From: JBDSSS01 sp963764195
GTDB lineage: Bacteria > Actinomycetota > Actinomycetes > Actinomycetales > Dermatophilaceae
Reading direction: 5' to 3'
Length of the DNA: 64,000 nucleotides
NCBI GenBank assembly: GCA_963764195.1
Contig: CAVXRG010000002.1
Location: 443,807 to 507,806 of the forward strand
In this document: positions 42,641 to 51,583 of the stretch, piece after piece
Layout of the letters: the number at the start of each line of letters is the position of its first letter
Numbering within the stretch: the first letter of the stretch is position 1
Translations under genes and position numbers: made by a program
The notes under the pieces: model-generated
Seen by the model: only the letters and a program-made list of their open reading frames with translations
Database searches by the model: none
What the model was told of the DNA's origin: nothing

Positions 42641-43915
42641 ATGGCCGAACCGACGACGGAGGTGCAGGCGGCGTCACCCGATGGTGGCACCGCGTCCCGC
42701 CGTCACGCCGGGGTGCGGACCCTCGTCCCCGCGCTGCTCGCCGCCATCGCCTACCTCGACCCCGGCAACTTCGGGGTCAACATCACCTCGGGCGCCGAGC
42801 ACGGTTACGCCCTCGTCTGGGTCGTCGTCTTCGCCAGCTGCTCGGCCATGGTCATCCAGTACCTCGCGGCCAAGCTGGGCATGGCGACCGGTCGCAGCCT
42901 GGCCGAGCTGAGCTCCGAGCGCTATCCGGGCGTCGGCCGCGTGCTGCTGTGGGCGCAGGCCGAGGTGGTCGTCGTGATGACCGACCTCGCGGAGATCGTC
43001 GGTGGCGCCATCGCGCTCAAGCTCCTCTTCGACATGCCGCTCACCGCTGGCGCCGTCTGCGTCACCGCCTTCAGCCTCGTCGTGCTCGCGCTCAAGGTCC
43101 GCGGCCGGAGCCACTTCGAGTCGGTCGTGCTCGTGCTGCTCGTCGTCATCATCGGGTCCCTGATCTGGCAGGTGCTCATCGCCGACGTCGACCGGGTGGC
43201 GCTGCTCCGCTCGGTCGTGCCCGGCCCGCTCAACGGCTCCGCAGCCCTGCTCGCCGTCGGCATCGTCGGGGCGACCGTGATGCCGCACGCGCTGCACTTC
43301 CACTCCGCGGCCTCTCGTGGGCGGGAGGTGGGGGCCGAGCCGGGCACCTACGTCGGGCACGGCGGCTCGCGACGGGCGCGACTGCGCAGCGGCCGTCAGA
43401 CGGTCCGCAGCGTCGTGCTCGCGATGACGATCGCCGGAGCGGCCAACGTCAGCCTCGTCGTCTTCGCCGCCGCGCTGCCGGCCGAGGCCGGCGCGAGCAT
43501 CGAGACCGCCTGGGCGGCCCTGGGGGCGCAGTCCGGACAGATCGCGGCGACGATGCTCGCGGTGGCCCTGCTCGCCTCCGGTCTCGCCTCGACCCTCGTC
43601 GGGGTCCAGACCGGTGACGTCGTGATGGAGGGGTTCGGGCGCCGCCCGGTCCCGCCCGTGCTGCGGCGGATGCTCGCCGTCGTCCCGGCGCTCGTCATCC
43701 TCGGCCTCGGAGTCGAGCCGACGAGCGCCCTCGTCTGGAGCCAGGTCGTGCTCAGCTTCGCGCTGCCCGGCACGCTCGTGCCGTTGCTGCTCTTCACCCG
43801 GGACCGGCGCCTCATGGGGGTGCTCACCAACCGGGCTCTGACGACGGCGGCCGCCTCCGTGATCACGGTGGTCATCGTCGGGCTCTGTGGCTACCTCGTC
43901 GCGACAGGGCCCTGA
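42641..43915 (+). CDS. mntH: Nramp-family manganese/iron transporter
   Basis: Proton-coupled divalent metal importer, 424 residues, about eleven membrane helices. The two metal-binding motifs are present: DPGN in helix 1 (AYLDPGNFGVN) and MPH in helix 6 (VGATVMPHALHFHS). Helix 6 plus the loop that follows (GREVGAEPGTYVGHGGSRR) is longer than in E. coli MntH. No MntR or IdeR box is obvious in the 74 bases upstream. Start at ATG 42641; an out-of-frame ATG lies 11 bases earlier. Confidence 0.92.
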   Translation: MAEPTTEVQAASPDGGTASRRHAGVRTLVPALLAAIAYLDPGNFGVNITSGAEHGYALVWVVVFASCSAMVIQYLAAKLGMATGRSLAELSSERYPGVGRVLLWAQAEVVVVMTDLAEIVGGAIALKLLFDMPLTAGAVCVTAFSLVVLALKVRGRSHFESVVLVLLVVIIGSLIWQVLIADVDRVALLRSVVPGPLNGSAALLAVGIVGATVMPHALHFHSAASRGREVGAEPGTYVGHGGSRRARLRSGRQTVRSVVLAMTIAGAANVSLVVFAAALPAEAGASIETAWAALGAQSGQIAATMLAVALLASGLASTLVGVQTGDVVMEGFGRRPVPPVLRRMLAVVPALVILGLGVEPTSALVWSQVVLSFALPGTLVPLLLFTRDRRLMGVLTNRALTTAAASVITVVIVGLCGYLVATGP

Positions 43916-43965
43916 CCCCGGCGGTCGTCGCGCTCAGCGGTCGTCGCGCTCAGCGTCCGGGGCGC

Positions 43966-45006
43966 TCAGCGTCCGGCGCGCCAGCCGTCCCGCACCCCCT
44001 TGGCGCCGCTGCGCGCCGCCCGGGCTGCGCGCCGCAGGGTCGTGATGGCCATCGCCTTGGCGTCGGCCGCGGTCGAGGTGGCTGCGCCGGTCGCCGGGGC
44101 AGGAGCAGCCGCTGTCGGGGCCGCGGCGGGCTTCGCGGCGGGGGCTGGCGTCTGCTGGCCCTCGTAGGGGAACGGTTTCCACACCTCGTTGAGCCCGGCC
44201 GTCGGGTCGTCCATCACCTCGGCGGGCATGTCCCGCAGGCGCAGACCGGCGTCGGCGGCGGCCTGCACGGCCTCCGCGTCGTAGGGACGCTTGCGCCAGG
44301 CGTTGACGAGGTAGGTGCGCGTCTTCGTGTAGTCCGCGTAGCGCTTCGCGTGCTTGTCGTCGGCGCCGATGTGCACGAAGAGGGCGATCCGGTCGCCGTC
44401 GGCCTCGGCGACCTCGTCGGGGCTGAAGGTGGCGTGCTCGTTGGGCAGCGGGTAGGGCGCGCTCGGGTCCTTGAGCAGCATCCCGTTGCCCGAGTGGGTG
44501 ATCCGCATGCTCCACACCGCGAGGTCACCGGGGGTGGTCTTGACGTAGAGGTTCTCCCCCTCCGTCGTGTTGCGCAGGTCGTGCGAGCCGATCCGCAGGT
44601 TGAGCCCGCCGGTGTGCTCCGAGTGGTCCTGGCAGTAGATGCCGAACCGCAGCTGGGTGTATCGGCCGTCCCAGTCCGGGGCGGCGGGGTCGATGCGGTC
44701 GGCGTTGTCCTTGTGCCAGCCCTTCTGGGTGCCGTTGACCGTGAACGAGCTGTCGCCGCTGTAGAAGAGGTCGTCGGTGCCGAGCAGCTTGCGGGCGACC
44801 GCAACCATCCGGCCGTCGGTGACGACGCTGCGCAGTTTGGGGTTGGCGAGCAGGTCGCCGCCGTAGCCGCGGGAGGCGTAGGCCGCCTCGCGGAAGGCCT
44901 CGATCTCCTCCGGCGAATAGACGTTTGGCAGGATCGCGTAGCCGCGCTCCCAGAACCGGTCGACGTCGAGTCCGTCGAGGGCCGTCTCCAACGCTGGTGC
45001 CGACAT
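43966..45006 (-). CDS. Phytanoyl-CoA dioxygenase (PhyH) family protein
   Basis: Fe(II)/2-oxoglutarate-dependent oxygenase, 346 residues. The iron triad reads H98-x-D100 in KGWHKDN and a distal His171 in WSMRITHSGNG. It acts on unknown substrates; PhyH-family enzymes in bacteria hydroxylate many small molecules and the name does not imply phytanate. The last 55 residues are an Ala/Pro/Thr-rich linker followed by a basic end (TTLRRAARAARSGAKGVRDG), uncommon in the family. The ATG at 45006 has GAGGAG nine bases upstream, better than the ATG at 45027. Confidence 0.83.
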   Translation of the reverse strand: MSAPALETALDGLDVDRFWERGYAILPNVYSPEEIEAFREAAYASRGYGGDLLANPKLRSVVTDGRMVAVARKLLGTDDLFYSGDSSFTVNGTQKGWHKDNADRIDPAAPDWDGRYTQLRFGIYCQDHSEHTGGLNLRIGSHDLRNTTEGENLYVKTTPGDLAVWSMRITHSGNGMLLKDPSAPYPLPNEHATFSPDEVAEADGDRIALFVHIGADDKHAKRYADYTKTRTYLVNAWRKRPYDAEAVQAAADAGLRLRDMPAEVMDDPTAGLNEVWKPFPYEGQQTPAPAAKPAAAPTAAAPAPATGAATSTAADAKAMAITTLRRAARAARSGAKGVRDGWRAGR

Positions 45007-45240
45007 CGTCGTGCTCCTCGTGCTCATGGCGGAGACCACACCCGCCGGGCGGTCGATGATCTCGAGGCTACAGCGGGTGATGACGACGCAGGCAAGGTTG
45101 AGCCCCCCCATTTGCCCGCCCCGACGCGGCACCCGTCGGGGCCAAGGCTCCCGACCGCGGGTGAGCGGCATACGCCGGGCGCGGGTGGCTGTGGGAGAGT
45201 GGCCGGGCAAGCCAGCCGACCGAAGAAGGTGAGGGAGCCC
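45007..45240. other. Divergent promoter region PhyH / acyl-CoA dehydrogenase
   Basis: A 234-base gap with promoters for both directions and one CGGCATAC octamer (45166). No operator palindrome is visible to me. Confidence 0.4.
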
Positions 45241-46392
45241 GTGAGCTCGACCCCCCTCGTCCCGCGCGTCGTCACCGAGGAGCCCGCGCTGACCGCGCTG
45301 CGGCTGGAGGTACGGGCCTTCCTCGCCGAGCAGGTCGCCGCGGGCGTCTTCGTGCCGCACGTCGACACGTGGCTGACCCGCTGGGACCGTGACTTCACCC
45401 GCCGGCTGGCCGACCGGGGCTGGCTCGGCATGGTCATCCCGACCGAGTACGGCGGTCAGGGTCGGACCTACCTCGAGCGCTACGTCGTCACGGAGGAGCT
45501 GCTCGTGGCGGGCGCCCCCGTCGCCGCGCACTGGATCGCCGAGCGCCAGATCGGTCCCTCCCTGTTGCGCTACGGCACCGAGGAGCAGAAACAGGCCTTC
45601 CTGCCGGGCATCAGCCGGGGCGAGCTGACCTTCGGCATCGGGATGAGCGAGCCCGACTCCGGCTCCGACCTCGCCAGCGTGCGCACCCGCGCCGAGCGCG
45701 TCGACGGCGGGTGGCGCCTCACCGGGACGAAGGTGTGGACCTCCGGCGCCCACGAGGCCGACGCCTTCTTCGCGCTGGCCCGGTCGGCCCCCCTGGACCC
45801 GGCCCACCGCCACGACGGGCTCAGCCAGTTCATCGTCGACCTGCACGACCCCGCGGTCCGGATCCGGCCGATCATCTCGATGGGCGGCGACCACCACTTC
45901 AACGAGGTGCACCTCGACGGCGTCGTCGTCCCCGACGACCGGGTGCTCGGCGAGATCGGCTCCGGCTGGGAGCAGGTCACCTCGGAGCTCGCCTACGAGC
46001 GGAGCGGCCCCGAGCGGATCCTGTCGACCTACCAGCTGCTTGCCGCGGCGGCGTCGGCGATGGACGACGGCCGCCTCCCGCTCGACACCGGTCTCGGGCA
46101 GCACGTCGCCCGCATCGCGGCCCTGCGACAGATGTCCTTCGCCGTGGCGAGCGCCCTCGAGGACGGTCAGGACGCCGACACCGCGGCCGCCGTCGTCAAG
46201 GTGCTCGGCACGACCGGGGAGGGCGACATCGCCGACGACATCGACCGGCTGACGACGACCGGGTGGACCGTCGAGGACGACCTCTTCACCCTCCTGCACG
46301 CTGCGGTCCTGCAACGGCCCGGGTTCACCCTGCGCGGAGGCACCAACGAGATCCTGCGCGGCGTCATCGCTCGCGGACTGGGGATGCGCTGA
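45241..46392 (+). CDS. Acyl-CoA dehydrogenase, pair member A
   Basis: Flavin-dependent acyl-CoA dehydrogenase, 383 residues. The family blocks are clear: LADRGWLGMVIPTEYGG, FGIGMSEPDSGSDLASVRTRA, W-rich TGTKVWTSGAHEAD, and C-terminal RGGTNEILRGVIARGLG. The GTG at 45241 has GGAG a few bases upstream. The next gene is a second, shorter dehydrogenase starting on the stop codon. Such adjacent pairs form heterotetramers (FadE28-FadE29 type) in steroid side-chain breakdown, so a bulky acyl-CoA substrate is plausible. Confidence 0.88.
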   Translation: MSSTPLVPRVVTEEPALTALRLEVRAFLAEQVAAGVFVPHVDTWLTRWDRDFTRRLADRGWLGMVIPTEYGGQGRTYLERYVVTEELLVAGAPVAAHWIAERQIGPSLLRYGTEEQKQAFLPGISRGELTFGIGMSEPDSGSDLASVRTRAERVDGGWRLTGTKVWTSGAHEADAFFALARSAPLDPAHRHDGLSQFIVDLHDPAVRIRPIISMGGDHHFNEVHLDGVVVPDDRVLGEIGSGWEQVTSELAYERSGPERILSTYQLLAAAASAMDDGRLPLDTGLGQHVARIAALRQMSFAVASALEDGQDADTAAAVVKVLGTTGEGDIADDIDRLTTTGWTVEDDLFTLLHAAVLQRPGFTLRGGTNEILRGVIARGLGMR

Positions 46393-47477
46393 TGAGCACC
46401 GACCGGCTCGTCTCGACCGCCGCGCCCGACCCCGACGTCGTCGCCCTCATCGCCGACGTCTTCGCCGACTATCGCGCCTCCCGTCCGGCCCCGCAGGCGA
46501 TGCTCGAGCTCGACACCGATCTGTGGTCCCGGCTCGAAGGTCTCGGGCTGACCCGGCTCAGCGCGTCGCAGGAGAGCGGGGGGAGCGGGGCGAGCTGGCT
46601 CGAGGCCGCGGCGATGCTCTCGCTCTCGGCCGCTGCCGGGGCGCCCGTGCCGATCGCCGAGAACGACGTCCTCGGGGCGTGGCTGCTCGAGGCTGCCGGC
46701 CTGCCCAACGACGGCGCGCTGCGCACGGTCTGCCGCCCCGACCCTTCGGGGATGGCGATCAACGTGACGTGGGCTCGCGCGGCGTCGTCCGTCGTCGCGC
46801 TCTGGGAGGACCGCGACGAGTGGCGCGTCGCCGACGTCCCGGCGTCGCGGGTCGCCGTCGAGCACGGCCGCAACGTCGCCGGGGTGCCGAGCGACGCCGT
46901 CGAGTTCGACCTCGACGACCTCGAGTCGGGGACGGTCGTGGCCCACGAGGTCGGGGAGCAGTTCCACCTCCGGGGCGCGCTCGCCCGGTGCGCCCAGGTC
47001 GTCGGCTCCATGGAGCGGGTTGTCGAGATCGTCCTCGAACACGTCGGTGCGCGCACCCAGTTCGGTCGACCGATCGGGCGCTTCCAGGCCGTCCAGCACC
47101 TCGTCGCCGACATCGCCATGGAGACGGCGCTCGCGCGGGCCGCGACCGATGCCGCCGTCGCGCGGGCCGCCGTCTCGGACTGGCAGGACCGCGGGATGCT
47201 CTTCGCGGTCGCCGTCGCCAAGTCGTGCGTCGGTCATGCGTCGTCCGTGGTCGTCCGGGGGTCGCACCAGGTTCTCGGCGCGATCGGGACCACGCTCGAG
47301 CACGAGCTGCACGTGCTCACCCGGCCGATCCTGGCCCGCCGCAGCGAGTACGGCTCCGTCCACGAGTGGGACGAGACGCTCACGGCGCTCGCCGCCTCGG
47401 CGGGGCACGACCGGCTGTGGACGCTCATCACCACCGGTCGCGCCAAGCCGTTGCCAGCCAAGGAGATCCCCCGATGA
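46392..47477 (+). CDS. Acyl-CoA dehydrogenase, pair member B
   Basis: Shorter acyl-CoA dehydrogenase-fold protein of 361 residues. The N-terminal helical domain (LGLTRLSASQESGGSG...EAAAML) and the C-terminal domain (ARTQFGRPIGRFQAVQHLVADIA) are recognisable, but the middle beta domain is reduced and the MSEPDSGSD motif that contacts flavin is missing. This matches the non-flavin or half-site partner in paired dehydrogenases. The start shares one base with the stop of member A; the enoyl-CoA hydratase overlaps its end by 4 bases. Confidence 0.85.
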   Translation: MSTDRLVSTAAPDPDVVALIADVFADYRASRPAPQAMLELDTDLWSRLEGLGLTRLSASQESGGSGASWLEAAAMLSLSAAAGAPVPIAENDVLGAWLLEAAGLPNDGALRTVCRPDPSGMAINVTWARAASSVVALWEDRDEWRVADVPASRVAVEHGRNVAGVPSDAVEFDLDDLESGTVVAHEVGEQFHLRGALARCAQVVGSMERVVEIVLEHVGARTQFGRPIGRFQAVQHLVADIAMETALARAATDAAVARAAVSDWQDRGMLFAVAVAKSCVGHASSVVVRGSHQVLGAIGTTLEHELHVLTRPILARRSEYGSVHEWDETLTALAASAGHDRLWTLITTGRAKPLPAKEIPR

Positions 47478-48211
47478 CCGAGGTCCGTTACGACGTGCAG
47501 GACGGCATCGCCCTCATCACGCTCGATGCCCCGGACCGCCGCAACGCGCTGTCGGTGGCCATGTCGCAGGAGCTCATCGACGCCGCGCGCACCGCAGACG
47601 CCGACCCCGAGGTGGGCGCGGTCGTCGTCACCGGTGGGGCGCACTTCTGCGCCGGCGCCGTGCGCAGCGTCCTCGCCGACACCGGCCGCGACCCCGTCGA
47701 GGACGAGGCCTACCGCAACCTCGAGACGGTGTATGCCGCGTTCACCACCGTGGGCTCCCTCGGGGTCCCCACCGTCGCGGCCGTCCGCGGCGCCGCGGTC
47801 GGGGCCGGCCTCAACCTCGCGCTCGCCACCGACCTGCGGATCGTCTCGCGCACGGCCCGCCTGCTGCCCGGTTTCGCCCAGATCGGCATCCACCCCGGCG
47901 GCGGCCACTTCACGCTGCTCAACCGGGTCGCCGGCCGGGAGGCAGCCGCTGCCCTCGGGCTCTTCGGGGAGGAGGTCGACGGCGACCGCGCGGTCGCGCT
48001 GGGACTGGCCTGGGCGGCCTACGACGACGGCGACGTCGAGGACCGCGCGCTCGCGCTCGCCGGCCGGGTCGCGCAGGACCCCGCGCTCGCCCGACGGACG
48101 GTGGCGAGCTTCCGCCGGGAGACCGCTCCCGGCGGGATGGCCTGGGACGTCGCCGTGGAGCTGGAGCGCTCGCCCCAGATGTGGTCGTTGCGACGCAAGC
48201 ACGGCGAGTGA
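47474..48211 (+). CDS. Enoyl-CoA hydratase/isomerase
   Basis: Crotonase-fold enzyme, 245 residues, expected to hydrate the enoyl-CoA made by the preceding dehydrogenase pair. It has the oxyanion-hole segments GGAHFCAGAVRSVL and VRGAAVGAGLNLALATDLRI; the catalytic-Glu region reads GIHPGGGHFTLLNRV, where the second Glu of classical hydratases is replaced, so an isomerase or other crotonase reaction is possible. ATG overlaps the previous stop by 4 bases. Last gene of the three-gene operon. Confidence 0.85.
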   Translation: MTEVRYDVQDGIALITLDAPDRRNALSVAMSQELIDAARTADADPEVGAVVVTGGAHFCAGAVRSVLADTGRDPVEDEAYRNLETVYAAFTTVGSLGVPTVAAVRGAAVGAGLNLALATDLRIVSRTARLLPGFAQIGIHPGGGHFTLLNRVAGREAAAALGLFGEEVDGDRAVALGLAWAAYDDGDVEDRALALAGRVAQDPALARRTVASFRRETAPGGMAWDVAVELERSPQMWSLRRKHGE

Positions 48212-48331
48212 CAAAGCGTGATCCTGGGAGGTGGCGTCGCCCGAGCCCGGACCGACCGGTGGGACCCTGCTGACCATCGGGGTGGCAGGATGAGCGGGTT
48301 GCCCCCTTTTCCTAGCGCCTGAGGACCTGCC

Positions 48332-49531
48332 GTGCTCACCTCCTACCGCCCCCTCTTCGAGGTGCCGGGAGCCCGCGTCTTCATCACCGGGGGGCTCATC
48401 GCCCGCACGGCCGGGTCGATGTTCGGCGTCGCGCTCGTCGCGATGATCGCCGCACGGCGGGGCTCCTACGAGCTGGCGGGGGCGGTCCTCGCGGTCGGGA
48501 TGGTCTCGCTGGCCCTCTTCGCGCCCTTCCTCGGCCGGCTCGTCGACCGCTTCGGACAGCGCCGGATCGCGATCCCCTTCTTCCTCTGGTCGGGGTTCTG
48601 GGCCGTCCTGACGATCCTCGCCTCGCTGGAGAACTGGCCCGCCTGGGTGCTCTTCGTGACCTTCCCGCTCTGCGGCGCCATCCCCAACCTCGGGACGATG
48701 GCGCGGGCCCGCTGGTCGCACATCTTCGCGGCCGACCCGCACCGCCTGCACACGGCGATGTCCTTCGAGCAGGTGATGGAGGAGGTCACCTTCGTCATCG
48801 GCCCGGTCCTCGCGATCTGGCTGGCCACCTCGCTCTTCCCCGAGGCCGGTTTCGTCTTCGCGCTCGTCGCCTACACGGTCGGGGTCCTCGTCTTCATCTC
48901 GGCCCGGTCGACCGAGCCACCCGTCGTCCCGCACCACGAGCGCCCGGTCGGGCACGCGCACCGGGTGCCGGGCCTCGTGCCGCTCGCGCTCATCATGGTG
49001 ATGACCGGCGCGATCTTCGGCGTCAACGAGGTCGTGACGCTCGCCGTCGCCGAGGCCGACGGCCACAAGAACGCCGCCGGTCCGATCCTCGCCCTGTATG
49101 CCGTGGGCTCCGCCCTCTCCGGGCTCGTCTTCGGCCACTACTCGCACCGGCGCAACCTGATCAAGCTGCTCATCGCCGGCACCTTCGGGATGGCCCTGCT
49201 CGAGTCGCCGGTCATCTTCGCGGGCAACCTCTGGATCCTCGCGCTGCTGATGCTCTTCGCCGGGATGGCGACCGCCCCCACGCTCATCACGACGATGAAC
49301 CTCATCGAGCGGATCATGCCCCGCGCGCAGATCAACGAGGGGATGACGATCGTGCTCACCGGCCTGATCGTCGGCATCGCCGGCGGCTCGGCCACCTCGG
49401 GTGCCGTCGTCGACCGCGTCGGGCCGCACGCGGGATACCTCGTGGCGATCGTCGCGGGGGGCGTCGCCTTCCTGATGGCACTCGGTACCCGGTCGTTCCT
49501 CACCCGCCGCGAGCTGCACAACCTGCGCTGA
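48332..49531 (+). CDS. MFS transporter
   Basis: Twelve-helix MFS protein of 399 residues, GTG start at 48332 with GAGG eight bases upstream. Motif A is seen as GRLVDRFGQRR after helix 2. The segments FVIGPVLAIWLATSLFPEAG and ATAPTLITTMNLIERIMPRAQINEG look like a small-molecule exporter of the YfcJ/bacteriocin-type actinobacterial group. The substrate is not evident. It lies 120 bases after the enoyl-CoA hydratase and is probably separate. Confidence 0.82.
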   Translation: MLTSYRPLFEVPGARVFITGGLIARTAGSMFGVALVAMIAARRGSYELAGAVLAVGMVSLALFAPFLGRLVDRFGQRRIAIPFFLWSGFWAVLTILASLENWPAWVLFVTFPLCGAIPNLGTMARARWSHIFAADPHRLHTAMSFEQVMEEVTFVIGPVLAIWLATSLFPEAGFVFALVAYTVGVLVFISARSTEPPVVPHHERPVGHAHRVPGLVPLALIMVMTGAIFGVNEVVTLAVAEADGHKNAAGPILALYAVGSALSGLVFGHYSHRRNLIKLLIAGTFGMALLESPVIFAGNLWILALLMLFAGMATAPTLITTMNLIERIMPRAQINEGMTIVLTGLIVGIAGGSATSGAVVDRVGPHAGYLVAIVAGGVAFLMALGTRSFLTRRELHNLR

Positions 49532-49562
49532 GTTGCGCCAGCCGCTCCTCGATCCAGCCAGC

Positions 49563-49728
49563 AGTCGAGTGCCCACTTTCCGCCGGCGAGCTCGCGGGTG
49601 AAAGTGCCCACTCGATCGAGTCAGCAGTCGAGTGCCCACTTTCCGCCGGCGAGCTTGCGGGTGAAAGTGCCCACTCGATCGAGTCAGCCGACGGGGAAGG
49701 GGGGCGGGAGCAAAGTGGGCACTCGACG
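49563..49728. repeat. Intergenic repeat GTCGAGTGCCCACTTTC, locus 3, with 63-bp duplication
   Basis: Five copies. Two 63-bp direct repeats (49563-49625 and 49626-49688) differ at one base; each contains a direct core, a loop with CGCCGGCGAGC, and an inverted core GAAAGTGCCCACTCGA, so each folds into a hairpin. A fifth, inverted copy is at 49712-49728. They lie between convergent MFS genes. Confidence 0.92.
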
Positions 49729-49735
49729 AACGGCA

Positions 49736-49770
49736 AGCGGCCCGCCACCCCCACGGGGTGACGGGCCGCT
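49736..49770. terminator. Bidirectional terminator hairpin
   Basis: A 16-bp stem with one G-U type mismatch (49736-49751 with 49755-49770) around a CAC loop, 21 bases past the stop of the leftward exporter gene and downstream of the rightward MFS gene. It can serve both. Confidence 0.85.
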
Positions 49771-49791
49771 CATCGAACGTCCGGGCCGCGG

Positions 49792-51582
49792 CTAGTGACC
49801 CGGCGCCGGCAGGGGTCCGTCGTCCGCGACCCTCCGGGCCGTCGCACCGGTGACGGGCTGGCGAGCGCTGGCGACCGCGTCACCCTCGGCGGCGTCGCCC
49901 TCCTCGGGAACCGCGGGGGCGGCCGGGGCGGCCGGTCCGTTCGACAGCTCCACCGAGGGGAGGAAGAAGGTCGCGATGAGGGCGAGGATGAGGACCGCGG
50001 AGGCCACGAGGAAGACCGTGCTCATCGCGTCGGAGAAGCCGACGAGGAAGGGCCGGGCCAGTCGCGGGTCGAGCTGGTTGATGAACGAGCTGTCCTGCAG
50101 CGCCGTCGACCCGATGGCGCCGCCGCCGCCGCTCTGGGAGGCCTGGATCCGCTCGATGAACTGCTGGTTCACCGCGGCGTTGCCCCCCGTCGGGTTCTTC
50201 AGGGCGGCGAGGAAGTCGGGGGACGTGCTCGCCGACTGGAAGGACTCGCTGATCCGCGTGCCGGCCTGGGCGAAGAGGATCGAGAGGAAGACCGCGGTGC
50301 CGAGCGTGCCACCGATCTGGCGGGTGAAGGTCGCCGAAGAGGTGGCCACACCCATGTCGCGCCGGTTGACGGCATTCTGCACGGCGAGCGTCAACGGCTG
50401 GAAGTTGAAGCCGAGGCCGACGCCGAAGAAGAACATCCCGATCATCGTCATCCACAGCGCGGTGTCCGCGTTGACGTAGTGGAACCCGAAGAGGGAGAGC
50501 ACGAGCAGCAGGGACCCGATGATGGGGAAGATCCGGTAGCGGCCCGTGCGCGAGATGAGCTGACCGGAGAAGATCGAGCCGGACATGATGCCGAGCGTCA
50601 TCGGCAGGAGCATCAGGCCCGCCTGGGTCGCCGAGGCGCCCTTGACGATCTGCAGGTAGAGGGGCAGCGCCGCGAGGCCACCGAACATGCCCATCCCGAT
50701 GAAGACGGAGGCGACCGAGGCCGCCCCGACGGTGCGGTTGGCGAACAGGCGCAGCGGGATGAGGGCCTCCTCGCCCATCGAGCGCTCGATGACGAAGAAC
50801 GCGACCATGCCGGCGAGGCCGATCACGTAGCAGGTGACCGAGGTGACCGAGGCCCAGCCCCAGTCCCGGCCCTGCTCGGCGACGATGAGCAGCGGCACGA
50901 GGGCGACGGAGAGGCTGACCGCGCCCCAGTAGTCGACGCGGTGGTCGAGGCGGTTGTGCTTGAGGTGCAGGGTGCGCGTCACGACGAAGAGGGCCGCGAT
51001 GGCGATCGGCACGTTGACGAGGAAGACCCAGCGCCAGCCGGTGATCCCCAGCAGGGTGGTCTGGCCGGCGAAGAAGCCGCCGATGACCGGACCGAGCACG
51101 CTCGAGGTGCCGAACACGGCGAGGAAGTACCCCTGGTACTTGGCGCGCTCCCGTGGCGGCACGATGTCGCCGATGATGGCGAGCGCGAGCGAGAAGAGGC
51201 CGCCGGCGCCGATGCCCTGGATCGCGCGGAAGGCGGCGAGGGACGGGATCGACCACGAGAGCGTGCAGAGCATCGACCCGATCGTGAAGATCGAGATCGC
51301 GAAGAGGAAGAGCTTCTTGCGCCCGTAGATGTCACCGAGCTTGCCGTAGAGCGGCGTCGTGATCGTCGCGGTGATGAGGTATGCCGTCGTCACCCAGGCC
51401 TGACCCGCGAGGTCGTTGAGGTCGTCGGCGATCACGCGCATCGCGCTTGCGACGATGGTCTGGTCGAGGGCGGCGAGGAACATGCCCATCATCAGGCCGA
51501 TGAGGATGGTGACGATCTCCTTGTGGGAGAGCGGCCCGGCCGCGTCCTGCGCGGTCTGGGGTGGTTCTGCGGTAGCGGACAT
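49792..51582 (-). CDS. DHA2-family drug exporter (14-helix MFS)
   Basis: Proton-driven multidrug exporter of the DHA2/EmrB-QacA type, 596 residues with 14 helices. It has LAALDQTIVASAMRVIADDL in helix 1, motif A GKLGDIYGRKKLF, and motif C in helix 5 (AVFGTSSVLGPVIGGFF). A Gln/Gly-rich external loop (about residues 445-500) and an acidic C-terminal tail are extra. The ATG at 51582 has AAGGAGG six bases upstream. The MarR-type repressor gene precedes it by one base, so both are controlled from the operator at 52111-52135. Confidence 0.9.
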   Translation of the reverse strand: MSATAEPPQTAQDAAGPLSHKEIVTILIGLMMGMFLAALDQTIVASAMRVIADDLNDLAGQAWVTTAYLITATITTPLYGKLGDIYGRKKLFLFAISIFTIGSMLCTLSWSIPSLAAFRAIQGIGAGGLFSLALAIIGDIVPPRERAKYQGYFLAVFGTSSVLGPVIGGFFAGQTTLLGITGWRWVFLVNVPIAIAALFVVTRTLHLKHNRLDHRVDYWGAVSLSVALVPLLIVAEQGRDWGWASVTSVTCYVIGLAGMVAFFVIERSMGEEALIPLRLFANRTVGAASVASVFIGMGMFGGLAALPLYLQIVKGASATQAGLMLLPMTLGIMSGSIFSGQLISRTGRYRIFPIIGSLLLVLSLFGFHYVNADTALWMTMIGMFFFGVGLGFNFQPLTLAVQNAVNRRDMGVATSSATFTRQIGGTLGTAVFLSILFAQAGTRISESFQSASTSPDFLAALKNPTGGNAAVNQQFIERIQASQSGGGGAIGSTALQDSSFINQLDPRLARPFLVGFSDAMSTVFLVASAVLILALIATFFLPSVELSNGPAAPAAPAVPEEGDAAEGDAVASARQPVTGATARRVADDGPLPAPGH

Positions 51583-51583
51583 G

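Noticed and set aside
49563..49728. Possible CRISPR array
   Set aside because: The repeats are only two tandem 63-bp units plus single cores, the spacers are themselves repeats, and no cas gene is nearby.
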